A DNA stretch of 64,000 nucleotides from Salipaludibacillus keqinensis (GTDB lineage: Bacteria > Bacillota > Bacilli > Bacillales > Salisediminibacteriaceae), in NCBI RefSeq assembly GCF_003226325.1, contig NZ_PDOD01000001.1:1364001-1428000 (forward strand), given 5' to 3'. Below the pieces are notes generated by a model that saw only the letters and a program-made list of their open reading frames with translations, was not told the origin of the DNA and did not search any database. The first letter of the stretch is position 1. Every line of letters starts with the position of its first letter. Shown in pieces: positions 25,412-33,984 of the stretch. Both the position numbers and the translations under genes were made by a program.

Positions 25412-26425
25412 ATGTCTATTTTACCAAAAAAGAATGAGCTCGGTTTCTTTGAAATTCGGCTCGAATCTATTGGAGGTCTCGGAGCTAACTTAGCGGGGAA
25501 AATGTTAGCTGAAGCGGGGGTACTGGGCTTAGGCTTAAATGGCTCTAATTTCTCGTCTTACGGATCAGAGAAAAAAGGGTCGCCAGTGAAATCATTTGTT
25601 CGTTTTTGTGATCCTGATGTTGACATAAGAGATCACTCACCTATTGAACAACCTCATGTGATTGGCGTTTTTCATGAGGCTCTGTACAAAATGGTTGATG
25701 TAGTCAGTGGTTTGCATGCAGATGGGGTCGTATTAGTAAATACAAAAAGTGATTTTGACATCATTAAAGAAGATTTAAACTTAGATTACGGCACACTTGC
25801 TGCTGTAGATGCTTTGAAAATTGCTCATGAAGAAAAAACAAAAGTTAACACGGCTATGCTCGGTGCTCTCTATCGTATTCTGGATTTTCTAGATGCAGAT
25901 CATATGCGAAATGTCATTCGAACAACATTTGAAAAGAAATACCCTCATTTGGTGGAACCGAATATTCGTACATTCAATCGTGGATATGAGGAAGTTCAGT
26001 TCAAAAAATACGATGTACCTAGTGAAGCAAAAAGCAAAGAATTTAAGAGAGTTCAGCCTCGACTTGGTTACGAAACGCAAGAAATTGGCGGCATCATTTC
26101 TGCTCAAGCCAATAGTATCCAAAAAGATTTAAGTGGATCTAGAATAGGTTTCTTACCTGAATATAAATCTGATAGTTGTATTCATTGCGCCGCCTGCGAC
26201 ACAGTTTGTCCTGATTATTGCTTCGTATGGGAAAAAGGGGAAGATAAACGAGGGCGCCCTCAAATGTTCCTAAAGGGAATCGACTACCAATACTGTAAAG
26301 GTTGTTTAAAATGTGTAGATGCCTGTCCTACAGATGCGTTAGCTGATATGGAAGAAATAAAAGGCTATGCTGAAGCAAACCGTGTCAGTCAAAAATTCCC
26401 ACTTGTAACAGGAGGCGTTAAATAA
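25412..26425 (+). CDS. 2-oxoacid:ferredoxin oxidoreductase, gamma subunit fused to ferredoxin (delta)
   Basis: Residues 1-190 match the gamma domain (FEIRLESIGGLGANLAGKML, then YGSEKKGSPVKSFVRF). The C-terminus carries a two-cluster 4Fe-4S ferredoxin domain with CIHCAACDTVCP and CKGCLKCVDACP near 258-310. With the next gene it forms an enzyme that oxidises a 2-oxoacid with CoA to acyl-CoA, reducing ferredoxin, or runs in reverse. AAAGGGG lies eight bases before the ATG at 25412; the TTG at 25394 is not supported. The stop overlaps the next ATG by one base. Confidence 0.93.
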   Translation: MSILPKKNELGFFEIRLESIGGLGANLAGKMLAEAGVLGLGLNGSNFSSYGSEKKGSPVKSFVRFCDPDVDIRDHSPIEQPHVIGVFHEALYKMVDVVSGLHADGVVLVNTKSDFDIIKEDLNLDYGTLAAVDALKIAHEEKTKVNTAMLGALYRILDFLDADHMRNVIRTTFEKKYPHLVEPNIRTFNRGYEEVQFKKYDVPSEAKSKEFKRVQPRLGYETQEIGGIISAQANSIQKDLSGSRIGFLPEYKSDSCIHCAACDTVCPDYCFVWEKGEDKRGRPQMFLKGIDYQYCKGCLKCVDACPTDALADMEEIKGYAEANRVSQKFPLVTGGVK

Positions 26426-28719
26426 TGGCGATGACCGAAGAAAACATCTCAAACCAAACAAAAGCCGTGCAAATTTCAACATTTGAATCAGGAAACGAAA
26501 TGGCTGCGATGGCCGCCGCTCAAATAAATTATCATCTTATGGGGTATTTTCCAATCACCCCTTCAACAGAGGTAGCACAATATTTAGATATGATGAAATC
26601 CAAAGGCATGCACGATATCGAATTAGTTGCCGCTGATGGTGAACATGGATCAGCCGGTATTTGTTTCGGCGCAGCCACAACAGGTGCCCGAGTCTTTAAT
26701 GCTACTAGTGCCAATGGATTTCTATATATGATTGAGCAGCTCCCTGTTCAATCTGGCCTTCGCTTTCCAATGGTGATGAACTTAGTTACCCGTGCCGTGA
26801 GTGGACCTTTAGACATTCGTGGCGACCATTCCGATTTGTATTACGGTTTAAACACAGGGTGGGTCATCTTAACCGCTCGCACTCCTCAAGCAGTGTATGA
26901 TATGAATATTATGGCTTTAAAGCTTTCTGAACATAAAGATGTCCGCTTGCCAGTCATTGTTGCTTATGACGGATTTTACACTTCCCATCAGAAACGTAAA
27001 GTGGACTTGTTTAAAGATCGGGAAACCGTTCAAGGGTTTGTAGGAGAAGCACCAAAAGGGTATCCAACATCAATTAATAAAGAAAAACCAGTAACAATTG
27101 GTGCACATATGAATGGCGACGACTTAATGAATAATCATTTTCAACAGTCAGAAGCCCTTTACAAAGCTTATGACGTCTATCAAGAAATAGCGGCTGATTA
27201 TGAAGAACTTTCAGGAAGAAAATATGAGATTTTAGACCAATACGATATGGACGACGCGGAAGTCGCTGTTTTTCTCTTGAATTCAGCTGCGGAATCTTCC
27301 AAAGATGTAGTCGATCGTTTGCGAGCAAAAGGCGTGAAAGCCGGCGTACTCAGCCCTAATATCATTCGACCTTTCCCTGCTGAAGATATTCGCAAAGCGC
27401 TAAAAAATGTAAAGGCTGTTTTAGTAGGCGAACGAGCTGATTCTTACGGCGCAAAAGGTGCGAACTTAACTCATGAGCTAAAGTCCGCCCTTCAAGAAGA
27501 TCCAGAAAACAATACCCTCGTCTTAAGCCGTGCCTTTGGAATGGGTGGAAAAGATTTCTATGCAGACGATGCAGAGGCATTCTTTGATATGGCAATGGAA
27601 GCGGCAGAAACTGGCACGATCAAAAAACCTTTTGATTATTACGGTGTCCAGCCTGGAGATCCTGAAAAGAAACTGGAGCAAGTCATTGAACCTATGACAG
27701 GTGACACTTACAAAACTGGATTAATTAACGTCACTGAAGATGAGGAAACAAATAAATTGAAGGTGAGAATTCCTCCTCTTCGCCAATTAACGTCCAAACC
27801 GAAGCGTTTTGCCTCTGGGCACGGCGCCTGTCCTGGATGTGGTATTTTCCCAGGGTTGGAACTCTTTTTCAAGGGGATCGAAGGGGACGCCGTCATTCTA
27901 TTCCACACCGGTTGTGGCTATGTTGTAACTAGTGCCTACCCATACAGTTCTCATAAACAGCCATTCTTGCACAACTTGTTCCAAAATGGTCCAGCCACAT
28001 TATCTGGAACCGTCGAAGCCTTTTTCGAAATGAAAGACCGCGGTGAAGTAGATATTGACGAGGACTTTACCTTTGTAATGATTACTGGTGACGGTGGGAT
28101 GGACATTGGGATGGGATCGGCGATCGGGACAGCGCTAAGGAATCATAAAATGATTATTTTAGAATATGACAATGAAGGATATATGAACACCGGTTCGCAA
28201 ATGTCTTATTCTACACCTCTCGGTCACATGACAAGTACAACGTCTGTAGGAAAAGAAAAGCAAGGGAAACCTTTCCACCATAAAGATACTGCACAAATCA
28301 TGGCATCTACAAACATTCCCTATGTATTTACGGGAACAGAAGCCTATCCGCAAGATTTGATCAAGAAAGCCGCAAAAGCCCAATGGTATGCTCAAAATGT
28401 AGGCATGGTTTATGGTAAAATCTTGATCACTTGTCCGTTAAACTGGAAGTCTGAAGATCGCGACGGAGAAAAAATTATGAAAGCCGCTGTAGAATCTTGC
28501 TTCTTCCCTCTTTATGAAGTGGAGCGTGGCGAAACAACTATCACGTATAACCCAGACGCAAAGAAAAAACGAATTGACCTTTCTGAATGGCTAAGCTATA
28601 TGGGTAAAACCAAGCATATGTTGAAAGAAGAAAACAAAGACATGCTAACGGAATTTGAAAATGAAGTGGAACGACGCTGGGTGACATTGAAAACAAAACA
28701 CGCAACACCTTACATTTAA
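26425..28719 (+). CDS. 2-oxoacid:ferredoxin oxidoreductase, fused alpha and beta subunits
   Basis: A 764-residue fusion. The alpha part (about 15-430) has the 2-oxoacid-binding FPITPSTE near 42-49 and GDHSDLYYG near 133-141. The beta part (about 455-740) binds thiamine pyrophosphate and an iron-sulfur cluster: GHGACPGCG at 465-473, TGCGY near 496-500, and the TPP motif GDGGMDIGMGS (555-565) with NEGYMNTG (583-590). GGAGG lies nine bases before the ATG. The substrate (pyruvate, 2-oxoglutarate or a branched 2-oxoacid) cannot be decided. Subunits are usually separate or joined gamma-alpha, so this order is less common. Confidence 0.93.
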   Translation: MAMTEENISNQTKAVQISTFESGNEMAAMAAAQINYHLMGYFPITPSTEVAQYLDMMKSKGMHDIELVAADGEHGSAGICFGAATTGARVFNATSANGFLYMIEQLPVQSGLRFPMVMNLVTRAVSGPLDIRGDHSDLYYGLNTGWVILTARTPQAVYDMNIMALKLSEHKDVRLPVIVAYDGFYTSHQKRKVDLFKDRETVQGFVGEAPKGYPTSINKEKPVTIGAHMNGDDLMNNHFQQSEALYKAYDVYQEIAADYEELSGRKYEILDQYDMDDAEVAVFLLNSAAESSKDVVDRLRAKGVKAGVLSPNIIRPFPAEDIRKALKNVKAVLVGERADSYGAKGANLTHELKSALQEDPENNTLVLSRAFGMGGKDFYADDAEAFFDMAMEAAETGTIKKPFDYYGVQPGDPEKKLEQVIEPMTGDTYKTGLINVTEDEETNKLKVRIPPLRQLTSKPKRFASGHGACPGCGIFPGLELFFKGIEGDAVILFHTGCGYVVTSAYPYSSHKQPFLHNLFQNGPATLSGTVEAFFEMKDRGEVDIDEDFTFVMITGDGGMDIGMGSAIGTALRNHKMIILEYDNEGYMNTGSQMSYSTPLGHMTSTTSVGKEKQGKPFHHKDTAQIMASTNIPYVFTGTEAYPQDLIKKAAKAQWYAQNVGMVYGKILITCPLNWKSEDRDGEKIMKAAVESCFFPLYEVERGETTITYNPDAKKKRIDLSEWLSYMGKTKHMLKEENKDMLTEFENEVERRWVTLKTKHATPYI

Positions 28720-28730
28720 TGAACTGAATG

Positions 28731-28776
28731 AAAATGAACCTAATCCCCTTTATGAAGATTAGGTTCATATTTTTTT
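28731..28776 (+). terminator. Terminator of the 2-oxoacid oxidoreductase operon
   Basis: Twelve-bp stem 28734-28745 with 28757-28768, followed by A and a run of seven T. Confidence 0.9.
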
Positions 28777-28811
28777 GTTTATATAAATATTTATTTTCGA
28801 TTTCGTGACAG

Positions 28812-29585
28812 CTAATTTCTTATAATCACAGCGTGATAGTCATAGGGAATCTTTCGATAGATTTCTTGTAAATCTTTGCGGTGGAGGTCTTGTTTACTCA
28901 ACACTTTATATGGGATGGAGACATGTAACGTTTCCGTTTTGAAAGGAAAAGGGCTTAGTCTCACTTGGGTCTCCGATTCCCAGTTTGCCTGAAAGACTTC
29001 ATTTGATACAGGAGCTAGTTGTTGAGAAAAACCATCTCTAAACCATTCAACTTCTTCCTGCTTCTTTGCTCCCCAGCGGTTCATGCATAAATATAAAGAT
29101 AAATTATCACAAAGTTGAAGGAGCTCAAAATGAAAATTTAGCATTTCTTTACTAAGCTTCGGGTCTTGCAAGATCATTTTTTCAAGTAATTGTTCTTGCC
29201 TTGCCTCTTCAGACGCCATGAATTGTTTTCCTAAAATATCTTTTTTTCCTTTAAAGAAACTGGCATAATGACAGCTGATTAAATATGCTGCATAGATATC
29301 CTCTGTTAACAATTGCTCTATTCCCCGTCTATATGCTTCTATTTTCTTTTTTAAAGGATAATCAATAAATGATGCCATGCTTCCCTTTTCTTTCAAGTAC
29401 ACCAGTTTTCGATCTAACGGGATCCAACTGCGATCATGATTCGTAATGGCATATTCTACAGATGACTTCAAATGAAGCCCAGGGAAAAGCCCCTCATTCC
29501 ATTTATGCACAAATTGACCTGAAATAAGAGCATGTTCATGTTGTTCGATACAGATAATATTATCTTTGTCTTCTTTTATGATCAT
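28812..29585 (-). CDS. DUF3891 family protein
   Basis: A 257-residue soluble protein that begins with the DUF3891 pattern (IICIEQHEHALISGQF, then NHDRSW near 49-54) and carries further conserved His and Asp residues (SCHYASFF, LCDNLSLYLC). The spaced His/Asp pattern resembles HD-type helical metal enzymes, but no activity is established. Convergent with the oxidoreductase operon and divergent from hcp. Monocistronic. Confidence 0.85.
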   Translation of the reverse strand: MIIKEDKDNIICIEQHEHALISGQFVHKWNEGLFPGLHLKSSVEYAITNHDRSWIPLDRKLVYLKEKGSMASFIDYPLKKKIEAYRRGIEQLLTEDIYAAYLISCHYASFFKGKKDILGKQFMASEEARQEQLLEKMILQDPKLSKEMLNFHFELLQLCDNLSLYLCMNRWGAKKQEEVEWFRDGFSQQLAPVSNEVFQANWESETQVRLSPFPFKTETLHVSIPYKVLSKQDLHRKDLQEIYRKIPYDYHAVIIRN

Positions 29586-29736
29586 GGACCTCGCTCCTTT
29601 TTCTTCCCTTTCCTCCTCTTATTTTATGCTAAACTCGTTCTTCTCCATGTCTCTTTGTTCAGTTTGTATTTGTCACGTACATTGTCTATTTCATTTTCCA
29701 AAGGAAGTTTTGACAGATTTATGAACCCTCCCTATT

Positions 29737-29752
29737 AGTGATTTGTATCACT
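29737..29752 (+). promoter_or_regulatory. FNR/CRP-type palindrome upstream of hcp
   Basis: AGTGA-TTTGTA-TCACT fits the Bacillus Fnr pattern TGTGA-N6-TCACT. Its centre is about 40 bp upstream of the start predicted from TATAAG at 29772-29777, where no good -35 element is seen, so activation is likely. The reverse strand core GTGATACAAATCAC differs by one base from the ric site. Confidence 0.7.
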
Positions 29753-29812
29753 GTGAAGTGGCTCTAACCGTTATAAGATGATTATAGATAAGCAAAGAAG
29801 GAGGTACACAAT

Positions 29813-31132
29813 ATGAAACAGACAGATTTTGAAATGTTTTGCAATCAATGTGAACAAACACCCACAGGTGGCTGCACGATCATGGGTGTTTGTGGAAAAG
29901 ATCCTGACTTAGCCAGTATTCAGGATACAATTATTTATGGTTTAAAAGGGGTCGCAGCATACGCCACCCATGCTAGGTCTTTAGGTTACATAGATCCCGA
30001 GGTAGATGGGATTACGCAAAAAGCCCTTTATACTACGTTAACCAATTCAAATTTCAATATGAAAGAGAATATTAATATGGCTTTGGAAGTGGGAACTGCA
30101 ACGGTTAAAGTCATGGATCTCCTTGATAAAGCGCACACTGACCGTTTGGGAGTCCCATCCCCTGTATCTGTCTCACAAAACCATGTCGTAGGTAAAGCGA
30201 TTGTCGTCACAGGACATGATTTATTTGCTTTAGAAGAATTGTTGAAACAAACTGAAGGAAAAGGGATCAATATATACACGCACTCAGAGATGTTGCCCGC
30301 CCATGGGTATCCTCATTTAAATAAATATGCACATCTAAAGGGGAATATCGGTAAAGCCTGGTTTGATCAACGTCGCCTTTTTGAAAAATTCCCTGGAGGA
30401 ATACTCGCTACAACAAATTGTGTAATGCCTATTAAAGGTTCCTATGCTGATCGTTTCTTTTCATATAACGTGGCAGGGTTAGAAGGCGTTACTAAAATTC
30501 AAGGAAACGATTTCAGCCCGTTAATTGAGCGAACATTAGAACTGCCTGAAGCAGACATGAAATCAGATGCTACCCTCTCAACAGGATACCATCATGAAAC
30601 GGTTATTGGACTGGCACCAGAAATTATTGATGCTATTAAGGCTGGAAAAATCAAACGATTCTTCGTGATCGCTGGCTGTGACTCCCCCGGAAAAGGTGGA
30701 GAATATTATCGAGAGTTAGCCACCTCATTGCCACCTGAAACGGTGATTTTAACCACTTCTTGTGGGAAATTCAGATTCAATGATGTTGATTATGGAACCG
30801 TTCCAGGAACTGATATTCCACGGTATATCGATCTAGGTCAGTGTAACAATTCAGGTTCGACAATTAAGATTGCCCAAGCATTAGCTGAAGCTTTCGAATG
30901 CGACGTCAATGAATTACCTGTTAGCATCGTTCTATCTTGGTTCGAACAAAAAGCGGTCGCTATTCTTTTAGGACTATTCAGTTTAGGAATCAAGGATGTC
31001 CGAATTGGACCAACGCCTCCAGACTTCATTTCAGAAGGAGTCCTGCACCACCTTGTGGAGACATTTGGCTTAAAACTTATTAGTAACGCAAGGGAGGATA
31101 TGGAAGCGATGCTTAGCCTTGAAAAAGCATAA
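29813..31132 (+). CDS. hcp: Hybrid-cluster protein (hydroxylamine/NO reductase), short form
   Basis: Iron-sulfur protein that reduces nitric oxide or hydroxylamine in anaerobic nitrosative stress. The N-terminal cluster is C10-x2-C13-x7-C21-x5-C27. The hybrid-cluster ligands lie in TNCVMP, AGCDSPGKGG, TTSCGKFRFN and GQCNNSGS. At 439 residues it lacks about 100 residues of the class I and II proteins and resembles the short class III form. No hcr reductase is adjacent. GAAGGAGG precedes the ATG. An FNR-like palindrome upstream predicts induction at low oxygen. Confidence 0.94.
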   Translation: MKQTDFEMFCNQCEQTPTGGCTIMGVCGKDPDLASIQDTIIYGLKGVAAYATHARSLGYIDPEVDGITQKALYTTLTNSNFNMKENINMALEVGTATVKVMDLLDKAHTDRLGVPSPVSVSQNHVVGKAIVVTGHDLFALEELLKQTEGKGINIYTHSEMLPAHGYPHLNKYAHLKGNIGKAWFDQRRLFEKFPGGILATTNCVMPIKGSYADRFFSYNVAGLEGVTKIQGNDFSPLIERTLELPEADMKSDATLSTGYHHETVIGLAPEIIDAIKAGKIKRFFVIAGCDSPGKGGEYYRELATSLPPETVILTTSCGKFRFNDVDYGTVPGTDIPRYIDLGQCNNSGSTIKIAQALAEAFECDVNELPVSIVLSWFEQKAVAILLGLFSLGIKDVRIGPTPPDFISEGVLHHLVETFGLKLISNAREDMEAMLSLEKA

Positions 31133-31140
31133 ATTTGACC

Positions 31141-31178
31141 GAAGAGGGAGTCCCGAAATCTTTTGGGACTCCCTCTAT
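31141..31178 (+). terminator. Hairpin after hcp
   Basis: Twelve-bp stem AGAGGGAGTCCC (31143-31154) with GGGACTCCCTCT (31165-31176). There is no T-run after it, so termination is likely but not certain. Confidence 0.6.
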
Positions 31179-31302
31179 ACATGAGGCCATATGTCAAAAG
31201 CATCCTTATTGTTTGATAGATAGAATTTATATTAAAGCGTTTTGAGAATTTGACGATTTTCATGTGTTTACACTATGTTAATTGAGAAAATGTTTAAAAG
31301 CA

Positions 31303-31404
31303 GAGACGCGCTCCTTTTTCGTCTCCAATCTGCCATGTTGACGACGTTCAGCTGAGACGCCTCTTCTGTTCGTCTCCAAACTCTCATGTTGACGACGTTG
31401 AGCT
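31303..31404. repeat. Two tandem 51-bp direct repeats
   Basis: Copies 31303-31353 and 31354-31404 abut exactly. Each starts with GAGACG, contains CGTCTCCAA at the same offset (an inverted repeat of the first six bases) and ends with ATGTTGACGACGTT and AGCT. The two differ at roughly a dozen positions. Confidence 0.85.
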
Positions 31405-31437
31405 ACAACAAAAAACCGCTTTCATAAGAAAGCGGAA
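31405..31437 (-). terminator. Terminator of the yhfH-like gene
   Basis: CCGCTTTC (31416-31423) pairs with GAAAGCGG (31428-31435); six T follow on the minus strand. Confidence 0.85.
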
Positions 31438-31444
31438 TAGTTTG

Positions 31445-31576
31445 TTATCTAATTTCAGATTCACACTCTAGACATTCATTCGAATAGCACTCGTGCATTT
31501 CGTCGACTACTTCACCACATCTAGAACATTCTTTCGGGGGCAGGTTGCTGAAAAATTCTGTACTGGACATTAACAT
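31445..31576 (-). CDS. yhfH: YhfH-like small Cys-rich protein
   Basis: A 43-residue protein missed by length-limited ORF calling. It reads MLMSSTEFFSNLPPKECSRC then a Glu-rich stretch and CYSNECLECES. The pairs C17-x2-C20 and C35-x2-C38 look like a small zinc ribbon, and the opening FFxNLPxKxCxxCG matches my memory of the Bacillus YhfH family. GGAGGG lies eight bases before the ATG, and a good promoter and terminator flank it. Function unknown. Confidence 0.75.
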   Translation of the reverse strand: MLMSSTEFFSNLPPKECSRCGEVVDEMHECYSNECLECESEIR

Positions 31577-31608
31577 GGTAAAATCCCTCCATCTGTTTAT
31601 TTGACTTC

Positions 31609-31637
31609 ATTGTACTATAACAACATTTCAAATACAA
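31609..31637 (-). promoter_or_regulatory. Sigma-A promoter of the yhfH-like gene
   Basis: On the minus strand TTGTAT, a 17-bp spacer, then TACAAT, about 33 bp before the start codon. Confidence 0.65.
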
Positions 31638-31783
31638 CCATTGTTTTAAAACAATTCTGTTTATTTATATGATAATTGGTCTTATCCCTATCATTATATG
31701 CATATTATCTTCTATTTATCTTATATTATTCTAATAGGACATGAAATGTGTCTGAAAAATACAAAGTATTATATAACAGACAA

Positions 31784-31820
31784 CCCAAAAAAAGACAGCC
31801 TTGAGAAGGACCGTCTTTTC
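31784..31820 (-). terminator. Terminator of cheV
   Basis: An imperfect AAAGACGG/CTGTCTTT stem with seven T after it on the minus strand, just past the cheV stop. Confidence 0.7.
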
Positions 31821-31833
31821 ATTCTTATAGTTC

Positions 31834-32727
31834 TTATAGTTGTAATAACATGTCTAATTTTTGCACGAGTTTTCCCACCTCAGGTTTACTAATTTGGGCA
31901 TCAGCACCGACTCGCTCCCCTTTATGGAACAAATCACCTGAAATAAGAGAAGAAAAGATAATCACTGGCAGCTTCTTTAGTTCAGCATGTTCTTTAACCC
32001 TCTTTGTTAAATGGTGGCCGTCCATTAAAGGCATTTCGATATCAGTAATTAATAATTCTACATCTTCTTTTGAAGCATCTTTTAGGTACTCCCACGCCTC
32101 TTTACCATCTTCTGTAAAGACTAATTGATTGTACCCTGCTTCGTTGAGTGTATTTTTTAATAATTGTCTTAAAATCGGGGAATCTTCCGCTATAAGGACC
32201 TTTTTATTCGAGCGATCCTTTGTTTCGATTCCTTCTAATTTCTTTGATGAGATTCCTGCTTCAGGCATAATATCATAAACCACTTTTTCGTAATCCAGCA
32301 ATAAAATCATATTGTCATCCATTTTAATGACACCAATGGTTAAATCCTGTAACCCTTGACTAAGTTTATTTGGCTTCTCAATTTGCTCCCATGAAATACG
32401 ATGAATGCGAGAAACTGAATGGACATGGAAAGCTACTTTGACTTGATTTAATTCTGATACAATTAATTTATCTTGTCCTGGATTTTCTGATTGTTGGAAT
32501 CCTATGGCTTTTGCTAAATCGATGACAGGAATGATTTCATCTCTTAATCTAATGACCCCTTCCACATTGGGATGAGAATGAGGCATAATGGTTACATCTA
32601 AAGGCTGAATAATCTCTCGGACTTTCATCACATTAATCCCGAATATACCTGCTCCTACTTCAAAAACGATCACTTCTAGTTCATTCGTTCCACTTTCTAA
32701 TAAAATTCCTTTATGTTCTTCGTTCAT
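31834..32727 (-). CDS. cheV: Chemotaxis coupling protein CheV
   Basis: Couples receptors to CheA and adapts the signal. The CheW-like domain spans about 12-155 and the receiver domain about 175-295. The phosphorylation site is D229 in LLITDIEMP; E181 and D182 form the acidic pocket, and the conserved Lys is in SKPEVG. 297 residues is standard. Monocistronic, as in B. subtilis. The only chemoreceptor sequence nearby is a fragment at 45569. Confidence 0.95.
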   Translation of the reverse strand: MNEEHKGILLESGTNELEVIVFEVGAGIFGINVMKVREIIQPLDVTIMPHSHPNVEGVIRLRDEIIPVIDLAKAIGFQQSENPGQDKLIVSELNQVKVAFHVHSVSRIHRISWEQIEKPNKLSQGLQDLTIGVIKMDDNMILLLDYEKVVYDIMPEAGISSKKLEGIETKDRSNKKVLIAEDSPILRQLLKNTLNEAGYNQLVFTEDGKEAWEYLKDASKEDVELLITDIEMPLMDGHHLTKRVKEHAELKKLPVIIFSSLISGDLFHKGERVGADAQISKPEVGKLVQKLDMLLQL

Positions 32728-32884
32728 TGTTGCTCCTCCTCTAGCCAGTGGCCCCAGTCAATACATGTAGAAAACATCATAAGAACAGATTACCACTATT
32801 AGTTGCTAATTTCCATGATTTCCTTCTAAATACCTTGATAATACCTGTTACTAAAGTCCTTATTAATTGATTGATAGATTTCAA

Positions 32885-32913
32885 TTGCTTCCTTAGAACA
32901 ATCCTTCTATAAT
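32885..32913 (+). promoter_or_regulatory. Sigma-A promoter of the small membrane protein gene
   Basis: TTGCTT, exactly 17 bp, then TATAAT, about 40 bp upstream of the ATG at 32954. Confidence 0.75.
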
Positions 32914-32953
32914 ATATAGTGAGACTTGTTTGTTAGATTGGGGGTTATTAAAG

Positions 32954-33130
32954 ATGTTTAAGCAAATGTTTTCTTTAGGATTTTTAGCACTATTTCTTCT
33001 TCTTACTCCTGTGACTCAAGTATTTGCAGAGGAAAATGGAGATAATGGAGCGTCTTTACTTGAAGGGCCTTTTATTATTTTAGCTTTTGCTACACTCATT
33101 TTGATGGTCTATTATGCGATTCGAGACTAA
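32954..33130 (+). CDS. Small exported membrane protein, unknown
   Basis: A 58-residue protein with an N-terminal signal-like segment (about 3-22, ending VFA before EEN), a short acidic-Gly/Asn stretch, and one membrane helix (about 38-55) before the final RD. The TTG at 32930 lacks a ribosome site; the ATG at 32954 has a G-run about ten bases upstream. No recognised family. It has a strong promoter of its own. Confidence 0.7.
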   Translation: MFKQMFSLGFLALFLLLTPVTQVFAEENGDNGASLLEGPFIILAFATLILMVYYAIRD

Positions 33131-33137
33131 TAGGTAC

Positions 33138-33178
33138 ATAAGAAAAAAGAAGAGGGACGCCCTCTTCTTTTTTCTTAT
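33138..33178. terminator. Bidirectional terminator
   Basis: A perfect 17-bp stem (33140-33156 with 33160-33176) with a 3-base loop between two convergent genes. Confidence 0.92.
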
Positions 33179-33984
33179 TATAGCTCTGCTTTTTGGTCAA
33201 ATAGCCACGTAATCATCCAGAAGACAACGAGAATAAACAAAACTTCTGCAACAACTTGACCAAGATAAATGGTTTGAATAATTTGTTCATTCAGTTCAGC
33301 TTCCACGGGCTGAAGCAAATGTATAGCTACTTTCTCATGAACTTGCTGTCCATCTAGAAGTGGAACCCACTGGGTGATCGTTTGGTATCCTTCGGTGTTT
33401 TTCACTGCAGATAATAGATGATTTGCGGCAAATGTAATAATAATAGCAATAAGCCAACCAAAAGGTCGAATCACTTTCGAGAAGACAAAAATAAACAACG
33501 CTGCTAATCCTAATTGAAGGGCCCCCTGAGAAATCATTAATACTATCCAAGGGCTTAACTCTCTGTACAAGTTCAAGCCAATGTTCAATGATTCAGTATA
33601 ATCAATTCCTGAACCAGCGAAGCTTAAATTGATAAGCTTTTGCAACATTATATCTACTGCAACCATGCCATAGATGATTAAAATCATGAACTGACTAAAT
33701 CCTATTGCGACTTTAGCAGATAATAATTTCCACCCAGGCACAGGAAGATTCATCCATAAGTGACTCGTATGCTCTTTCCATTCCTTAATTAACGAAGCCA
33801 GTAAGGTCAAAAACAAATAAAAAACATGTAGAAGGACAACGACAACACCTATGAAGACAACTAATGGGGTAGCCGTTGCCATCATCGTATAAATGAACAC
33901 ATAGACAATCGTCAAGAGCGCTAAACATACTAAAAATCGAAAAGTGCTTTCCTGCCACTCTTTTTTTACTAGAGCTAACCACAT
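33178..33984 (-). CDS. ABC transporter permease of the GntR-controlled operon
   Basis: A 268-residue membrane protein with about six segments, of the ABC-2 type used by small exporters. It starts directly after the ATPase stop codon. The operon order GntR regulator, ATPase, permease is that of Bacillus YtrA-type systems, which respond to cell-wall stress, but this permease is too divergent to name further. Confidence 0.85.
   Translation of the reverse strand: MWLALVKKEWQESTFRFLVCLALLTIVYVFIYTMMATATPLVVFIGVVVVLLHVFYLFLTLLASLIKEWKEHTSHLWMNLPVPGWKLLSAKVAIGFSQFMILIIYGMVAVDIMLQKLINLSFAGSGIDYTESLNIGLNLYRELSPWIVLMISQGALQLGLAALFIFVFSKVIRPFGWLIAIIITFAANHLLSAVKNTEGYQTITQWVPLLDGQQVHEKVAIHLLQPVEAELNEQIIQTIYLGQVVAEVLFILVVFWMITWLFDQKAEL

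Larger units (their letters stand above)
31133..31444. other. Intergenic region after hcp
   Basis: About 310 bases with the hcp hairpin, two 51-bp tandem repeats (31303-31404) and the terminator of the yhfH-like gene. The rest (31180-31300) is AT-rich with nothing recognised. Confidence 0.6.

Noticed and set aside
30838-31263. 141-codon minus-strand ORF over the hcp 3' end
   Set aside because: Shadow of hcp; no ribosome site and no family pattern.
31698-31892. 64-codon plus-strand ORF with a hydrophobic end
   Set aside because: It crosses the cheV terminator and the 3' end of cheV, has no ribosome binding site, and its hydrophobic tail is the reverse complement of CheV codons.
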